Assembly (NCBI GenBank): GCA_013398175.1
Contig: VZRZ01004411.1
Location: forward strand, 949,503 to 1,013,502
Length of the DNA stretch: 64,000 nucleotides
Direction: 5' to 3'
Origin: Climacteris rufus
Taxonomy: Eukaryota > Chordata > Aves > Passeriformes > Climacteridae
The first letter of the stretch is position 1. Every line of letters starts with the position of its first letter. A program made the translations under genes and the position numbers. A model generated the notes under the pieces. The model had not been told where the DNA came from, made no database searches, and saw nothing but the letters and a program-made list of their open reading frames with translations. Below are positions 1 through 12,900 of this stretch, in pieces.

Positions 1-3000
1 AAAGTAAAGCAAGTGCTATAAAGTTTCTCCATTTGTGTTTTCTCCACACTGTGGTAGCAATACCAAAATTAGAGCATTAAAAAAAAAGTGCTTCATCCCC
101 TCCTTGTTTCTTAAGTTTTCAGAAAAAGACTCAACTTCCTCTCATCCCCTACAAGTGAAATAATGGTACTGAACTACACTTAGATATGTCATAGAAGTTT
201 GCTTCAATAAGACACACAACTCCTTCAGCTGCTTCTTATCCCTAGTTGCACAAAAGGCAGCTAAGCATTGGAGACAGCAAAAAAGGAAATACAGAAAGAA
301 GCTAAGGAGAGCTATAGAAACTACTAGAAAATGAAAAAAAAAAAAAGAGTGAGGATCATTTCAGAAACACAGGACATTTAGCATCTCATAACACCTCTAG
401 AAATGTTTCTAAAATACTATCAAAAATTACAAAATTATTCCCTCTCATTATCCTGAACTTCTACTTTGAATAGGTTTTTCTTTATTAAAAAAATTATCTT
501 CATTAGCAATCACTAAAGTTACAGTATATACACAACACAGGTTTTTTCATCTTTTAAAAAATTACTTCATTTCCAATTTTCTAGTTTAATCTCCATTTTC
601 ATATACAAAACAGAGTATTTGAGTAACCACCCAACACTCATTTTTAATAATGGTAAAAATCAAATATCAGAATCTGCGAGTTCTGCTAAGGAGATAAATC
701 TTATCACTACTTTCACCACTGTGGCATGATGTGACCCAGAGGCACTTTGAAATAAAACATATCAGTATGAGTAATTTGCTTTAATAGAGGAAGAAAATAA
801 AAAGAGTCATCAAGTAATTTTGTTCAGAGAGAATTTTGAGGATATAACGAGTTACTCTATATAAGATGGATTTGAATGGAACATGAGAGGGGGGAAGAAT
901 CTGACCATATACATGCTATAAAATAGAAATGCCAAAGGCATTCAAATTCCATTCTCATCAGATTTGAAATTACTCCCAATGAAACCTAATACAAGCCTTT
1001 TCCTAGCATGGGATTTAAGTGCCTTTGAAAATTTTACTCAGTAGCTGCTGGAACTAGCTTTCTCTTAGCCACACTGGATGTTATTAAATACTTGTAACAT
1101 CGATTTGACCTCTTACTAGCAATTGAGTTTGACTAGTACTGACATAATATTTTGTGCCACTGCAATTAAAAGCATTCTCCACAAGAAAGATGAAAAGAAG
1201 GCAGAAATAAAACCACAACAAAAATTTGTCAACAGAACAACAGTCTTGAAACATTTTACATTGAGGACTAGTATTTGCTGCATGGCATAGCACCCTAGAA
1301 CTCTATCGCACTCACAGTGGAAAAAGCCACAGCTACACACACTGTGAAACTTCCTTACTTATGGAGGACAGGGATTTCAGAGACCTTACAGTTCCTGTGA
1401 CAAAACAAGGACATCACTGGTTGATGGGAGCAGCTGCCACAGGCCTACAGGAAACCTCCTCAGCTGCATGTCTGAGCTTTCAGTACAGTACCTAAACACA
1501 GTGACTTGAGAGCATTTTTTCTGCTTCAACATTATTCCCTACAAGTTTAATCTAAGTATAGATCATATTACATAACAGATTTTTCATCTGGGAGCACTAA
1601 AGAACAGTCACAGTCTTGGGTACCCTGACCTTCTGTTAGGGTACATGGCACTGTGCAAATGACATTCTTGGAATTCCCATTCTCTGTGGAGGGCAATGTC
1701 TGGTGCTCTCAAGGTCTTAAGGAATTACTCTTAAATACAAGACTCATGATAAAAGCACAGACCATTCATTCATAGTTTTGCCTATTATTGTTTTTTAAAC
1801 TAACATAGGGAAATAAAAACAGTAACATGACTTATTCACCCTGGTCTGGCTTTAAAACAACTGTCATGTTCTGCTTAGCTGGTAACCTTCAGATTAATTC
1901 CTGGGACAATTCATAGCCTCCTTAACTGGGGTTCAATTCTAACCTTAAACCCTTTTTAGACATATTTTCTCTGAATTTAAACTTGCATTTGCACCATCAA
2001 GTCATGACTTACTCTATAACTCCTACAAGAAGTTGTTATGCCTTGGGAATGAAAGTCCCATGATGCTGCTAGTGCCAGCTAAATTCAAATCCCAACCAGC
2101 CATGAACAAACTGTTTGTGAAATTACAACACAATAATGTGATTAATATCAACATAGGCAAAGTAAATCCTTTACTAATTCCTTTCTCATTGGCAGGAGGG
2201 TGTAAGTCTTCTGGGCTGATGTAGTGTTTCAGTGTATTCTAAATTATGTTCTAATGGTAACTGAGAAATCATATCTCACATAACTAAATTAAGGGGAACA
2301 GTCAAGTGTGTTTATCTCAGCCTCTTACTATCACTTAAAAAAACAAACAAATTTGAGAAGTATGTACTAAGTACTTAGTTAGAGCAGCTGTCCTGTAAGT
2401 ATGATTTGATAGCATTAAAGCAGGCATGGCAAACATCTTAAAGGTCCTGGGAATAAACCATATAAAGTTAAAATTGCTCTTCTTCATAGATACCCACGCT
2501 TCATTCACATTTTACAGAAAGCATGAACAATCTGTTCCAGTCACCTTACTTAAGGGTTTCTTTTAGCCAAATGTTCTTTGGTTTTCTCTCAGGAAAAAAA
2601 AATAGTGATGTATTTCCAGACACTGCTGTGGCTTTTTTAATTACCAGACTAATTTCCTTTCTTAATTTGAGTTTTTTCTCAGCAGCAGTCTGTGGCTGCA
2701 TTTTATAGGACTCATATTCCATAAAGAATTGGGAATCTCTACTCACAAAACCAGCTACTATTATTAAGCCACCAATCCCAAATTACACTTGTCTGTGGTA
2801 ACTGTTTGTGAGGCCTTTTTGGCTAAAGAAACACACTAATTGTTTTACTGAAGGGATTTCAGCATTGGGTAAGCTTTTTGGGGTGTGGAGGGGGGTAGTG
2901 GTGTTATTTGTTGGTTTCTTAGTTCTTTGGTTGTTTTCTTTACACTTCACTCTACCAGTGGTTTACAGGTCAGACATTCATTTTGAGACTCTCCATTATA

Positions 3001-3599
3001 ACTAGAATTCTTCCTATAAACTTTTCCAAAACATATTTGGGCATATTCAGTCATAGATCCAAAATTCTATGATATCTAAAAGTGTAAAAGCTTTGGTAAG
3101 GACTGTAATAATATTCATACTAGTTTTTATATGTATTACTTCAGAATTCTATGCAAGTGGAAATGCTCAAGCTTTCCACAGAAACTTAGATTAGGCTTTC
3201 TATCTGACTTGAGCAACAGCAAAAAGGGCATTTTATTTTTATTATCATCATTTAGACCAAAGGGAAAATAAAATGAAATTAGGTCTACCTGTGCTGCTAT
3301 ACATTACTTCAAACGCATTTCTCAAATCTCTTTCCTAGATCTTGGTTTCAGACACATCTTTTCCAGAAATACATTTCAAGACTTGAGTTTCATGAGGTGC
3401 TAAACCTAGTTCTAAGATGTCCAAGAAACAAAATAAAAATTGTGCTGGCTTCATGAGGTAAAAGATATAATTTCAAGTCATTGGTTGTTTGTATGTCTTA
3501 ATATTCTAAAGGGTAACTTTATTTGAACAATTTATACAAGGTAAGCTTTGTGCATCACTCTGCAACTACAGTTGCTGTGCAGCTGTTATAAAGTCTTTT

Positions 3600-5300
3600 C
3601 TTACCCTCTTTCCTCACACACAGTGCTCCATGATTATCCTGAAGGCAACCAGGATACTTCTGCCTTTCGTCACTAACAGGAGCACAAGTAGATATACCTG
3701 CTGCCCAGTGACTTCAGCTCCAACACAGCACCACAGCATTGTTAACCAGCAGCATGAGGTCCTAACACACAAAGTCAACAGTCTCCAGACTGATCCCAAG
3801 TCTGGGATACTGGGTCAGCTGAAAGTCCAGGGCAGTACGTGTTCTAGAGGATACTAACAGAAGTGAGAAACAAGCTGAACTTCTGTATGAACTCCACAAA
3901 ACTGCACTTGTGTGGACACCTTTGAGAGCTGAAAACTTTAAGTAACCTCTTGGAATCACAGACAGCATATCAGACAAGTAAGGGCCTTTTGTACTAATTT
4001 GGAGGCAGGGCTGGTGTGGGCTTTTTGGAGCTTCCCAGGCTTGCCACCAAAGTCATGAGCAGCTTAGCCACAGCCAGGTCTCACACAATTGCCCAGTACC
4101 TCATAGCAGGCAGCTGACCAGTGCTGACCCAGCCTCTGAACACCCACAGGCGCACAAGGACTTCTACGAGCAAGTGTGACATCTTCCTCACAAAAGCTGA
4201 GTAAAGCAACTCTCTGCCAATGCTAATTCTGTAGCCACAACTTTTCAGACAACCTTCTGGCAGCTGGATCAAGCTTTTGGTAACCTCTCACCACAAGCCA
4301 AAGATTCATCCACCACCATCCCTATGGCTTGGAATCACCCTTGGAAGCCAAAAGGTATCAGCTAATATCAGCAAAGAGGCCAACTGCAATAACCTCTGCA
4401 TGTCTTTGCTGCCAAGCCAGGTACAGCTGCAACTCTGCCAAATTACAGAGACACTCAGGAAAGCAGATGGTGTCTATTAGGGCTCCTCACAAGCACCTTC
4501 CCCAACAGAGGAGCCAAGGAGGCCTGAAAGAATGGAAAAGATGACCATAGGGGAAGGACTAACTACACCCAGCAGCTAAGACACACGGCTCAGCTATAGC
4601 TCAGTCCAAGGGAAACCCACTTGACATAACCTTCCATGCATTCATTAGTAACGTAAATTCTGGAATTTCCAGTTGGCTGTTAAGTCTCCAAGCCTCAAAG
4701 AACTGAGAAAAGTGCAAGAGAAATCAAGTTACCCATTTCTAAAACAAGTCACAGCCATGCTTCCATGCATACAGCCCTCCTCCCCAAATTTTCATTCTGT
4801 GTTTTTCACTAAGTGTGCTCAGGAAATATTTCCACAAAGATCACTACTTCACATTCAAAGGTTTTCCACCAGTACTGTGCCTCTCGTATTTCCAGGCAAT
4901 CCTCTCTTGCCTTCCATCCTCCTTGCAGAGTCAAATACCACATGGTCCAGGAGTCTGCCACATTTTCAGCATTACCCAGACTGTTCTGAAAGGCAGCCAG
5001 CTGCACCCACCCAAGCTCTAACTCTGTCTGGAGCCTACCACAGTGTTCTGTCTCTGGCAAGCAGGAGCAGTAATGGCTCTCTTTCCAGGGAGCCTGCACG
5101 TGTCCGCATTGCCATCTAGAGGATTGATGCCACACTCCCTTCCATCTGCAAACAGCATCTAGAAAAGGACAAGTGCTCTTGCATCCTGACAGCAGCAGGG
5201 CAGAACTGCACACTGGTAGCAGCAAGGGCTTTTTTCCATGACAGTTACAGAAAGAGGAAAAAAAGTGCCCCAAACCAAGGCCTCACAGACACAGTGGAAG
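3600..5300. other. GC-elevated unidentified stretch in intron 11
   Basis: Base composition is noticeably richer in G+C than the surrounding intron, and stop codons are sparse on both strands. The longest frames (4673-5119 plus, 4809-5273 minus) overlap each other and resemble no family I know. It could be an old decayed repeat or plain composition drift. Confidence 0.35.
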
Positions 5301-5599
5301 GACAAAAAGGTGCACACAATGCAGTCTGTGAAAAAAGGCAAAATCTGTTCCCACAGGTTTTCATAAAATATCTCAAAGAGTTGTCTGGGGGTTTTTTGAT
5401 CACTTGCTCTGGCTGATGACAGAGGTACAATTTTACTCCTCTTGATTTAAATTATTGATGATCACAGAATCAATACTCTGAATTTTTGGCCTCTCACGTT
5501 GCTGCTCTCCTTCTATTCTAATTTATGAAGCATTGACACACACCAATAAAACTACTTCACTGCAATCTTTCTGCATTGAAGCATGACCAGCAGGTCCAA

Positions 5600-5974
5600 G
5601 AAGGAAAGCCCATGTGGAGTATTGTGTTTAGATCTGGGGCCCTCAACATAAGAAGTCCAAGGACTCACTAGAGCGAGTCCAGAGGAGGGCCAAAAATTTG
5701 ATCTGAGGGGTGGAGCACAGGCTGCAGCCAGGCTGGGAGAGTTTGGGCTGTTCAGTCTGGAGGAAGAGAAGGCTCTGGGGAAACTTTACAGCACCTTCCA
5801 GTACCTAAAGGAGGCTACAAGAGACCTAGAGGGGCCTGCAGTGATATGGGGAAGGGAAAATTACTTTTAACTGGAAGAATGTAGGTTTAGATCAGATATT
5901 AGGAATAAATTCATTCCTGTGAAGATGGTGAGGCACTGGAACAAGTTGCCCAGAGAAGTCTGCATTTCCGTAGT
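5600..5974 (+). mobile_element. CR1 LINE fragment, plus orientation
   Basis: The sequence follows the CR1 ORF2 3' end: a GTGGAGTATTGTGT..CTGGGGCCC start, then GTCCAGAGGAGGGCCA, GGGTGGAGCACAGGCTGC, GGAAGAGAAGGCTC, and near the end TGGTGAGGCACTGGAACAAGTTGCCCAGAGAAG. It is diverged with internal small deletions, and both ends are truncated. It lies in PAPSS1 intron 11, opposite to gene transcription. Non-LTR retrotransposon, no intact frame. Confidence 0.9.
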
Positions 5975-6709
5975 AACTTCAACCACAGTCTGACATAAAA
6001 CAAAAGTACAGTTCAATAATCTGAATAAAGAGGATTAAACTAAAATGACAACTAATCTTCACAGTATCATTCATTGGCACCAAAGCAACATATACACTAA
6101 GTTTTGGAGTCTTATGCCACACAAGTGAAATGTAGCATTGGAACATGCATACAGAAGGTGAAATGAAGTGTCCTGTAACTGGATTTAAAAAAAAACCAAA
6201 ACAACCAGCTGAAAACCCTAGGACACAGAATACTTTTAGGGCATCATTTTGCATTACTAGTAAACAGAGTAAATAGTTATTTGTCTATCTTGTCCACTTT
6301 GTTCTCCATGCTGCACACTCATTGTTTCTCTTCCCTCATATCTGATGCACACCTGACACCTGAGAAGCATATTTGGAAAGATAAAGCTGCAGAAACCTAA
6401 TCTTACCGTTATAATAAACAGCAGTATTTTTCTCTAGGTTTACCAATCTGTGCCACTATCTTCCAGAATCAGAGAAACCCCAGTACGTGGGAGAGGGGAG
6501 CCTTCATGTGGCAGTTAAAGTTAGATCAGGTAGTTGCACTGTGAACCAAACCATGGTGAAATCAAGCTACATTTGTGATCTAAAACCATATCTAAACACT
6601 GCCACATTTGAGCAATATGAATTTAATGAGAAACTTTTTTTTTTTATGTGGGCAGGGGATAAGAGGCAGCTATTGCTCAAAATTTTATTAAAATTAAAAT
6701 TCAACTTAC

Positions 6710-6939
6710 TGATTAGAGTCATAATAATCCATGCACCTCTTTTTTTTATTATAAGCTGCAACCCTGAATGGTACAATTTCCAGTGCTCGAAGGCCTGGAG
6801 CCATTGTCAACACTTTGGCACCATGGGTTGGTTCATACAGATCTTTCCCAGTGTCAGGGTGTGGCATCCCTGCTGGATCTCGCCCTACAATGTAGAAGTT
6901 AGCTCCTGCAACCATCCGTGATCTGCAGTGCCACTGAAC
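6710..6939 (-). CDS. PAPSS1: PAPSS1 exon 11 (ATP sulfurylase GRD motif)
   Basis: This 230-bp exon has acceptor CTGTTGTAG and donor AATCA|gtaagt. It reads VQWHCRSRMVAGANFYIVGRD (GRD about 521-523) through NKKKRCMDYYDSN (about 578), leaving two bases (CA) of the next codon. RALEIVPF and NKKKRCMDYY differ slightly from the human residues recalled at these places. About 46 codons should remain for the last exon, which was not found between base 1 and this exon. Confidence 0.96.
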
Positions 6940-9900
6940 CTACAACAGAGACAGAAAAAACAGTTAACAGAAGAAAATTCTCAGAAAATGCAGCCCTGAA
7001 AATGTGCATGCACTCCATCATTACCACATTTTTCCCAATCAGATGTGATTTTTACTCTGGAGCCACAACATAATAAAGAACCAATAATGTGAATCACCAT
7101 CAAACCTATAGTTAAAACATACTATTCCTCTGTTTTATTTACACAGTAGGTGCTCAAAAAGTTACTTCAGCATTATCTACACATTCAAAAACAAAAATTG
7201 CCTATGCTCAGCATTTTCAGCTCGTACATGTGGCAAGGATGTTGTTCAAGGCAGATCTTTAACACTTAGTCTGCATGAACATTAAGACCCCAAGGACATA
7301 TAAACTAGGTACCCACTGCACATGAATACTTGGAATAGGCTTTCCGAGCACTGAGATTGACTATTTATACCTTTTTTATATAGTTCAGTTACTACTGAAG
7401 GTATAAAAAAAGAGTATTTCAAAGGAAATTCTGCACACAGACTATTTAATCATCCACACCCTACCATCATTTACTTTCAAATTATTTAGAAAGGTATCTC
7501 TTTTACTAAATATGGTGAGAGGATGTTTCCCTCTAAAGACTTGTTTGAAGTACTTACTAGATACTCAGCTGTTAGATATGTTACACTTATGCCAGTTTTT
7601 AGACTTACCATGTTATAGGACGTTGCTGTATGTTCTTTATTAGTTTTTATACATAATATTTTCAATACAAAATTTAACTGTACAGTACAGGAAAGGCAAA
7701 ATAACTATTACTTTACTTTAGGTAACAAAAACACCACTTTGGAAAATGTCAATATGCTCTCTACCGAGAAGTATTCCCCTAAAAGAATTGTCATAAAATC
7801 TGCATAGCTTAGGGTCCACCAAAGTATCTGCACCACCAAGAAGAGCCTGGATCCATCCTCTTGGCTCTCTCCCTTCAGACACTTGAAGATATCGATGAGT
7901 TCCCCTTTCAGTCATCTCTTCTTGGGGCTGAACAGGCCCAGCTCCCTCAGCCTGTCCTCATAAGAGATGCTCCAGTCCCCTCATCACCCTTGTGGGCTCT
8001 GCTGGACCTGCTCCAGGAGCTTCTTGTGCTGAGGAGCCCAGACCTGGACACAGCACTCCAGATGTGCCTCTCCAGGGCTGAGCAGAGGGGCAGGATCAGC
8101 TCCCTCAATCTGTTGGCAATGCTCTTCCTAATGTACCTTAGGATCCCACTAGCCTTCTTGGCTACAAGGGCACACTGCACTTGTCCCATTTCTATACATC
8201 CATACTACTTCAGAATATATTTATTTTCCTAAGGAGGTGAATTTATTGCATTTTAGTACAGCTTTCCCTTGCTAAAGAACTGTTTTTTTTTTTCTTCCAA
8301 GGCAATTATCAGGAATGTTAAAAATACAAAAATTGATGCTTATGAAACAAGTCCATTAAGATCTTTACAGACTGGAAGGCCATATCCACCCTGTAGATTA
8401 CCATACAAAAAACTGCTTGCTGTTCTGTAAAGCACTTGTGCTACAGAAACAGATCAATGACTTTTCAATAAACTAAGAAAAATCACCAAAGAAAGAATCT
8501 CTTATTACTTAAGCAAACATCACTGTCAGGCTGTACTCTGAGGTCACTGGAAATGCCATATAGCTAAGCAGAAAAATTTTATTATTTTCAGAATCAGAAT
8601 GTGGATTTTGTTCTTCCTCATGCATATAAGAATGAGGCAGAAGATTCCTGTTAATTCTCACAGAACGTCTATGGGGAACAGCACAAGATTCACTCACATG
8701 CAACTAGATCTGGGCTGTAGTTTTTTCTCTGGACAGAAAGGCAATGTAAGCTGTGTTTGACCAGTCAACTGACCAGCAGAAAATAAGTGACACCTGTCTA
8801 ATTTAATTTCACTAGTAGGATCTCCTCTCTACCAAAAAGCTACTACAGAGTGAACCTCCAAGCCTGGTCAGAACTTGAACTTCTTGTGACTCAAGGTAGA
8901 AGGGCGCAGGGAGGGGAAAAATAAAAAAAAAAGGAAAAAGGAGAATCAATATCCCCTAGAGGAATTGCCCTCCAATGAGAACATTTATTCTTTCTGCTGC
9001 TTCCCACAAATCTCTAGAGACTCCAGCCCAAGATCTGGCTCCTAAATAAAGTGCTGCCAAAGAATTATTTCATACAAAAGCCTTGAAACAATTCTCTCTG
9101 AATTAAGTTTGCCAAAAAATAGAGTGTTTTTTTCTTAATATGTGGATAGCCCTCCAACATACAAAATTTTGCTTAACAATCGTAAAACTTAAGTATCTTT
9201 ACACTGGGGACAACCATTTGGTATGTTAAGAGATCTTATAATTCCTTCTAAAAAAGATCATAAAAAAAGGAGGAAAGATTAATTTATTATCACACGCTTA
9301 CAACTGTAGAGGAAAGAACCTATAAATCCAATACTTTCTCCCACCATTTCCAGCAAAATCCTCCAATATAGAAGTTTCTTCGTAAAATAATGTTTTGGTT
9401 GATGACAGAAAGAGAATTGACAATCTGGTTGCCCAAGGAAAATTATTCTCCTCTCTCTCTCTATTAAAACAACACAACACACAAACATCACAAACACAGC
9501 ACAAAATACTTGAGTGCACTATCAAAAGGAGTTTGTTTTGTTTCGCTTTAAACTGTTGATGTATTTACCTCAGTTGGTCCAGCATACATCATGGGGGAAG
9601 GGAATATAGCTACCACTGTTGTTTCTGGGTTGAGGATTCCCTCCTCCAGTACCGCAGCATGTTGCTTCATGCGCCACATAAGAGGAACATCATCCTCCTT
9701 TGTCCAGCCTCCAAGTGGGTGCAGGAGCAACACTGGGCGCCGGTAGCCACGTTCCAAAAGTTGCTTATGAGTATCCTGCATTAGAAGGGCGTGGCCATTG
9801 TGCACCGGGTTACGTAACTGGAATGCAAAGACAGCATCTATGGAGAAAAAAACAAGACAAAAGATGTAAGGAAAGCAATTTATTTTATTAGGAGTTGTAC

Positions 9901-12900
9901 AACCACAGAAAAATCTTCAGTACAATCTTTCCCCTGAACTCTATTACAAGTATATTAGCAGCAGTAATAGGTCATTACAGAATTACGAGTTATTACAAAA
10001 TCATTGTACTTAATAAGCAAAACTAATAAAAAACAACCATACTGAAAAAAATAAATCAGCTTCCTAAACTTCTGACATTTCTGCAGAATTACTCTGGTTT
10101 CTCCAGTAGATATTTGGATTTTTCACTTGATTTTTTCACTTGAATAAACATACTATAGTCTAATAGGAAATCCAAATTACTACCTGTCCTAAAGACTCAA
10201 TATATCATCAAGAAAACAAATGAATATGTTTACAACAAAACAAATAAAAGGGATTTAACGTTCCTTAGTAAGTTTCCTTCACCTTAGTTTAGTAGATTTT
10301 AAGCACAGTAAGAGCAAAGTAAGACTAACTGCTATTCCAGAGTAGTACAAACCCTTCAATGACAAATCCTGCCACAACCAGGATTTCTCTCTTCTTAAGA
10401 TTAAGATGAACTAAAGTACCCTGCAAGACAGCAAAATCACCATAACTGAGAAATTTCCCAGTATGGAGCCAATGAAATCTACAAAACAGGTTTTTCCAGA
10501 TCTCAAATATATGCTTGTTTAGAGGTTAGCTAAAACACAGACTGGTATTCCAGACCTACAGAACCTGGACATGCTGACCACACAGAACAAAGACAGGAGC
10601 TCAGGACTAATTGTGGTTTACATTCTCAATGTTAATCTCTCTTCTCATGCTTACAAGTGTTTAGAAGCTGCCTGCCATTCACTGCCACAGTGAAAGCAGC
10701 ATGTTTATTTTCTGCTTTATGGCATTTCTCAGCCTCTTATCTGCCTAACACAACTTCTTTTCTGAGAAAAACTGTTTTGTTTCTTCTGCAAAAAAGAAAT
10801 TTGGCATTAGCCTACCTGCATTACTTTCACAAATCTTGTTCCCCAGAAGTATCATGGAGCAGACATAAAAATAGCAGAGCATGAAAGCTCAGCATTCAAC
10901 CACACCTCAACGGTTTTAGTTGAACATGATAATATTTAAATCACATTTTACCACATTTTAACATTATCTTTTCTTGCATTAGTGTCGTGTCTAGAGTGCA
11001 TGGAGAGATAACATTCAGAACCTCAGGCATTACCACCTTCTATTACAAACTCAGGCAATGCAATGCCTGAGATCATAAAAATTATTACCAGTAAAAGCAA
11101 AGAATGCCACCTAACAGAGCATTCAAAATTTTCATCCTTGAAACAATGCCAGCCTCAGTGGTGGCAGCAGACATTTGGATAAGCCTCTGCAGGAAGAAAC
11201 ACAACAAGAAAAATTTACTCACCAGCATTCATGTCCTTGAATTTCTGTCTCAGTTCAGCTGGAGTGAGACGGTATTGATCAAGTCCATCATTCCAATAAA
11301 TACGATCAAGGACCTGCAGATCTCCACCTACAAGCCAGTTCCCTTGCTCCATAACCATCTAAGAAAGGAAAGGAAAGTCCTTGTCAGGATTACTGATCAA
11401 CTTCTCCTGAGCATCTAGAGCACTGCAAAGGAGATACATCTTTATCAAGGAATGCACACCAGGTTAATTTTATTTGACAGTCGTTAAGTCAAGCATCAAT
11501 GGTAAAAAAAAAAAATTTAAAATCACTGTGACATAGTCCAGACATGTTACACCACAATGTAGAGGAGATGCACAAATCTTCAGTAGGCATATGCCTTTCT
11601 TTCAAAATAAAGATAACATATAGAAATGCAAGTAGTCAGTACTCTTAACATTATTACATGACAAAAAAAAGGTAATGCCTGAAAAGCCTTGCCTATTACC
11701 ATTTATTTAGTTATAATAGTTTTTTAAAATTTAATTAGAACATATTAATATGATGAAGTTGCACACTTTATAGTTATTGGTCAAAGCAAATGCTGTTGAA
11801 GTATCACTCTGTAGTTTAGAAGATTCTGGTCAGCAATAGAGCAACAAACAAAATAGTTCTGATTAACCACTCACCCACTTTATGAATAAAATCAGAATCT
11901 TTGAAGTAGAATAGCTTTTGGATTAGTTTCATGGTAGCATTTTATCAAAGCAACATACGTTGTACACTCACTACAATTCTTTTCATATCTTTAGGTATCA
12001 CCTCACTCTTTATCAAAAAATAATTATGGCAAGCTGCTTAACATACTCTACAAATGGCCACAAAAACCACTCAGAAATTGTTAATGTCTAAGAATGCATT
12101 TTCTTTTACAGATGGGAACACAAAAAAGTTACAAGTTTCATACACATTCCTGATAATATTTTTAGTCTTATGTAATTTAGAGATGACCACAAATGTTGAT
12201 ATAACAGAAGATACTACATACTAAACCCAAAAGCCAAGATGTGAAAATTAAGTGTAAATTTTTCAATTTATTTTTGCTTTGAGATAATGGAACTGCTGGA
12301 ATTAAATGATGCCACAGTAACCACTCCCTTTCCAAAGAAAATGCCAGACACTGACATCTTATCAAGGTGGAGGGAAGGTTTGATAATGATATGAAGATGA
12401 GAAAATTCTGCAGAAACTCTTAGGTGCGGAAGTAGTTCTGATTAAGAATGGCCACCATACTACTACACACCCCAAGACGTAAGAATAGTCCCTCATCTTC
12501 TAGATTAGTGTCAGCCATGACATTACTGCATTATAAAAAATCATTCAAATCCTGTCTGCATGAGATTTTCTTAGAATTTGTGTTAAGTTTTCAATAAAGG
12601 AGTAATCTTACATTCATCGCCATAGAATACATCAAGGGCTTTGAAAATTTTCCATTAGTCACACAGATACACATCATATCAAAGGCTTTCCCTTTTCAAG
12701 AGCAAGCTCATGATTTGAGGTTTAATTTCTTTTTACCTAACTTTAAGTCATACCTGTAAACAAAATAATTCTTCTGAGAAAAGTGGGGAAAGAAACATAT
12801 TTTGATTCTGCCAAGCTAAGGTGCAACATTCACATCAGCTTGCATAACCAAACCTAGCACTGGGATGAGTATGTTACAATTAGAACATTTCAGAGTGACA

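Larger units (their letters stand above)
1..6709 (-). other. PAPSS1: PAPSS1 intron 11 (5' part; continues off the left edge)
   Basis: AT-rich intronic sequence after the donor AATCA|gtaagt. It holds one recognisable CR1 fragment (5600-5974) and a somewhat GC-richer, ORF-rich stretch (about 3600-5300) with no recognised identity. Both strands were checked by eye for the final PAPSS1 exon (EDFEFISGTRMRKLAREG region) without success. Confidence 0.8.
6940..9568 (-). other. PAPSS1: PAPSS1 intron 10
   Basis: A 2.6-kb intron. It contains a CR1 fragment at 7845-8190 and a small hairpin-like inverted repeat at 7365-7406. Nothing else was recognised. Confidence 0.9.

Noticed and set aside
4673..5273. 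Long overlapping open frames on both strands (148 codons plus, 154 codons minus)
   Set aside because: They mirror each other in a locally GC-rich intronic stretch, resemble no known protein and have no supporting context. Most likely a composition effect.
6487..6921. 144-codon plus-strand open frame
   Set aside because: It runs antisense across PAPSS1 exon 11, whose reading is unambiguous.
7861..8232. 123-codon plus-strand open frame
   Set aside because: Antisense reading of a CR1 fragment.
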